This document shows, piece after piece, positions 63,645-64,000 of a stretch of DNA of 64,000 nt (its first letter is position 1; each line of letters opens with the position of its first letter). The notes below the pieces were generated by a model that was not told where the DNA came from, did no database searches, and worked only from the letters and a program-made list of their open reading frames with translations. The DNA lies in contig NZ_NWSQ01000002.1 in assembly GCF_002531725.1 (NCBI RefSeq), positions 1 through 64,000 of the forward strand, read 5' to 3'. Origin of the DNA: Rhizobium sp. L43. Lineage in GTDB: Bacteria > Pseudomonadota > Alphaproteobacteria > Rhizobiales > Rhizobiaceae. Position numbers and translations under genes: made by a program.

Positions 63645-64000
63645 ATGACCGCTACCGATCCCGTCGCCAATCTCCAGACGCTGATTCGCTGCCCCTCCGT
63701 GACCCCAGCCGAGGGCGGCGCGCTGTCGGCGCTCGACACCATGCTTGCGCCGCTCGGCTTTGCCGTCGACAGAGTGAAGGCGAGCGAAGAGGGAACGCCC
63801 GATATCGAAAACCTCTATGCCCGGCTCGGCAGGGATGGCCCGCATCTGATGTTTGCCGGCCATACCGATGTCGTGCCGGTCGGCGACGAGGCCGCCTGGA
63901 CGCATCCGCCCTTTGAGGCCCAGATTTCCAAGGGCGAGCTTTTCGGCCGTGGCGCCGTCGACATGAAGGGCGGCATTGCCTGTTTCGTCGCCGCCGTCGC
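63645..64000 (+). CDS. dapE: succinyl-diaminopimelate desuccinylase, 5' part
   Basis: The first 118 residues of an M20-family zinc hydrolase, cut by the window edge. [17 protein letters not shown] is the N-terminus, HTDVVP contains the first zinc His, and [10 protein letters not shown] contains the bridging Asp. It removes succinate from N-succinyl-diaminopimelate, two steps after DapD. It starts 97 bases after dapD. Confidence 0.95.
   Translation, partial: MTATDPVANLQTLIRCPSVTPAEGGALSALDTMLAPLGFAVDRVKASEEGTPDIENLYARLGRDGPHLMFAGHTDVVPVGDEAAWTHPPFEAQISKGELFGRGAVDMKGGIACFVAAV

Overview
The window is a 64 kb, GC-rich chromosomal segment of an alphaproteobacterium, most probably a Rhizobium of the etli/leguminosarum group. 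The evidence is the frcBCAK fructose transport operon with a divergent ROK regulator, the rpmH-rnpA-yidC-engB-argB and dapD-dapE blocks with rhizobial protein sequences, a rhizobial-type phospholipid N-methyltransferase (pmtA), a methyl-accepting chemotaxis protein with a C-terminal W-x-x-F tail, and many intergenic mosaic and palindromic repeats of the kind scattered through Rhizobiaceae genomes. Species assignment is inference.

Layout. 0.1-9 kb: a frameshifted glyoxalase-family gene, a membrane diguanylate cyclase, pyrC, then frcB-frcC-frcA-frcK facing frcR and a FucU/RbsD-type mutarotase gene. 9-24 kb: an accessory stress and detoxification region made of small enzyme-plus-repressor modules: DJ-1/PfpI protein with MarR, SDR with a second MarR followed by an old yellow enzyme and an AraC regulator, a fluoroacetate-dehalogenase-like hydrolase with TetR, and a three-gene reductase/hydrolase series that carries the same operator as that TetR gene. 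A GGDEF-EAL protein, a GFA protein and a TetR-SnoaL-TfoX operon follow. 24-38 kb: a hydroxyproline-type racemase/dehydratase with an FAD amino-acid dehydrogenase, a lipoprotein hydrolase, a tandem anti-Shine-Dalgarno small RNA (cuckoo type), an aldo/keto reductase, TetR and pmtA, several small secreted or lipoprotein genes, a methyltransferase, a winged-helix protein whose 3' end carries iteron-like repeats, and a large secreted protein ending in a SecD-P1-head-like domain.

38-42 kb is a visibly decaying patch: a repeat bounded by 10-bp inverted ends, a frameshifted repeat protein, a gene with an in-frame stop, a frameshifted CopG/ParD antitoxin and a truncated ParE toxin, ending at tRNA-Arg(ACG). 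42-64 kb is mainly core: a histidine kinase, the MCP, rpmH-rnpA-yidC, engB, a cold-shock gene, a HisKA_2-type histidine kinase, an ECF sigma/anti-sigma/fasciclin locus, argB, an FMN 2-hydroxyacid dehydrogenase, a PEP-mutase-family lyase with ada, a B12/radical-SAM protein, a pyrimidine-nucleotidase-like HAD enzyme, an EF-hand secreted protein, a LOG-family protein, dapD and the start of dapE (cut by the window edge).

The most interesting signals are regulatory. They are (i) a three-hairpin RNA with CCTCCTCCC in every loop; (ii) a 21-bp operator present twice (20 of 21 bases identical), 4 kb apart, next to a TTGAC -35 element, which joins a TetR gene to four detoxification genes; (iii) perfect palindromes upstream of frcR, of a TetR operon and between each MarR gene and its target; and (iv) an alphaproteobacterial counterpart of the SigK-RskA-fasciclin arrangement. 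All functional statements come from reading the sequence and from family knowledge; no database search was run.
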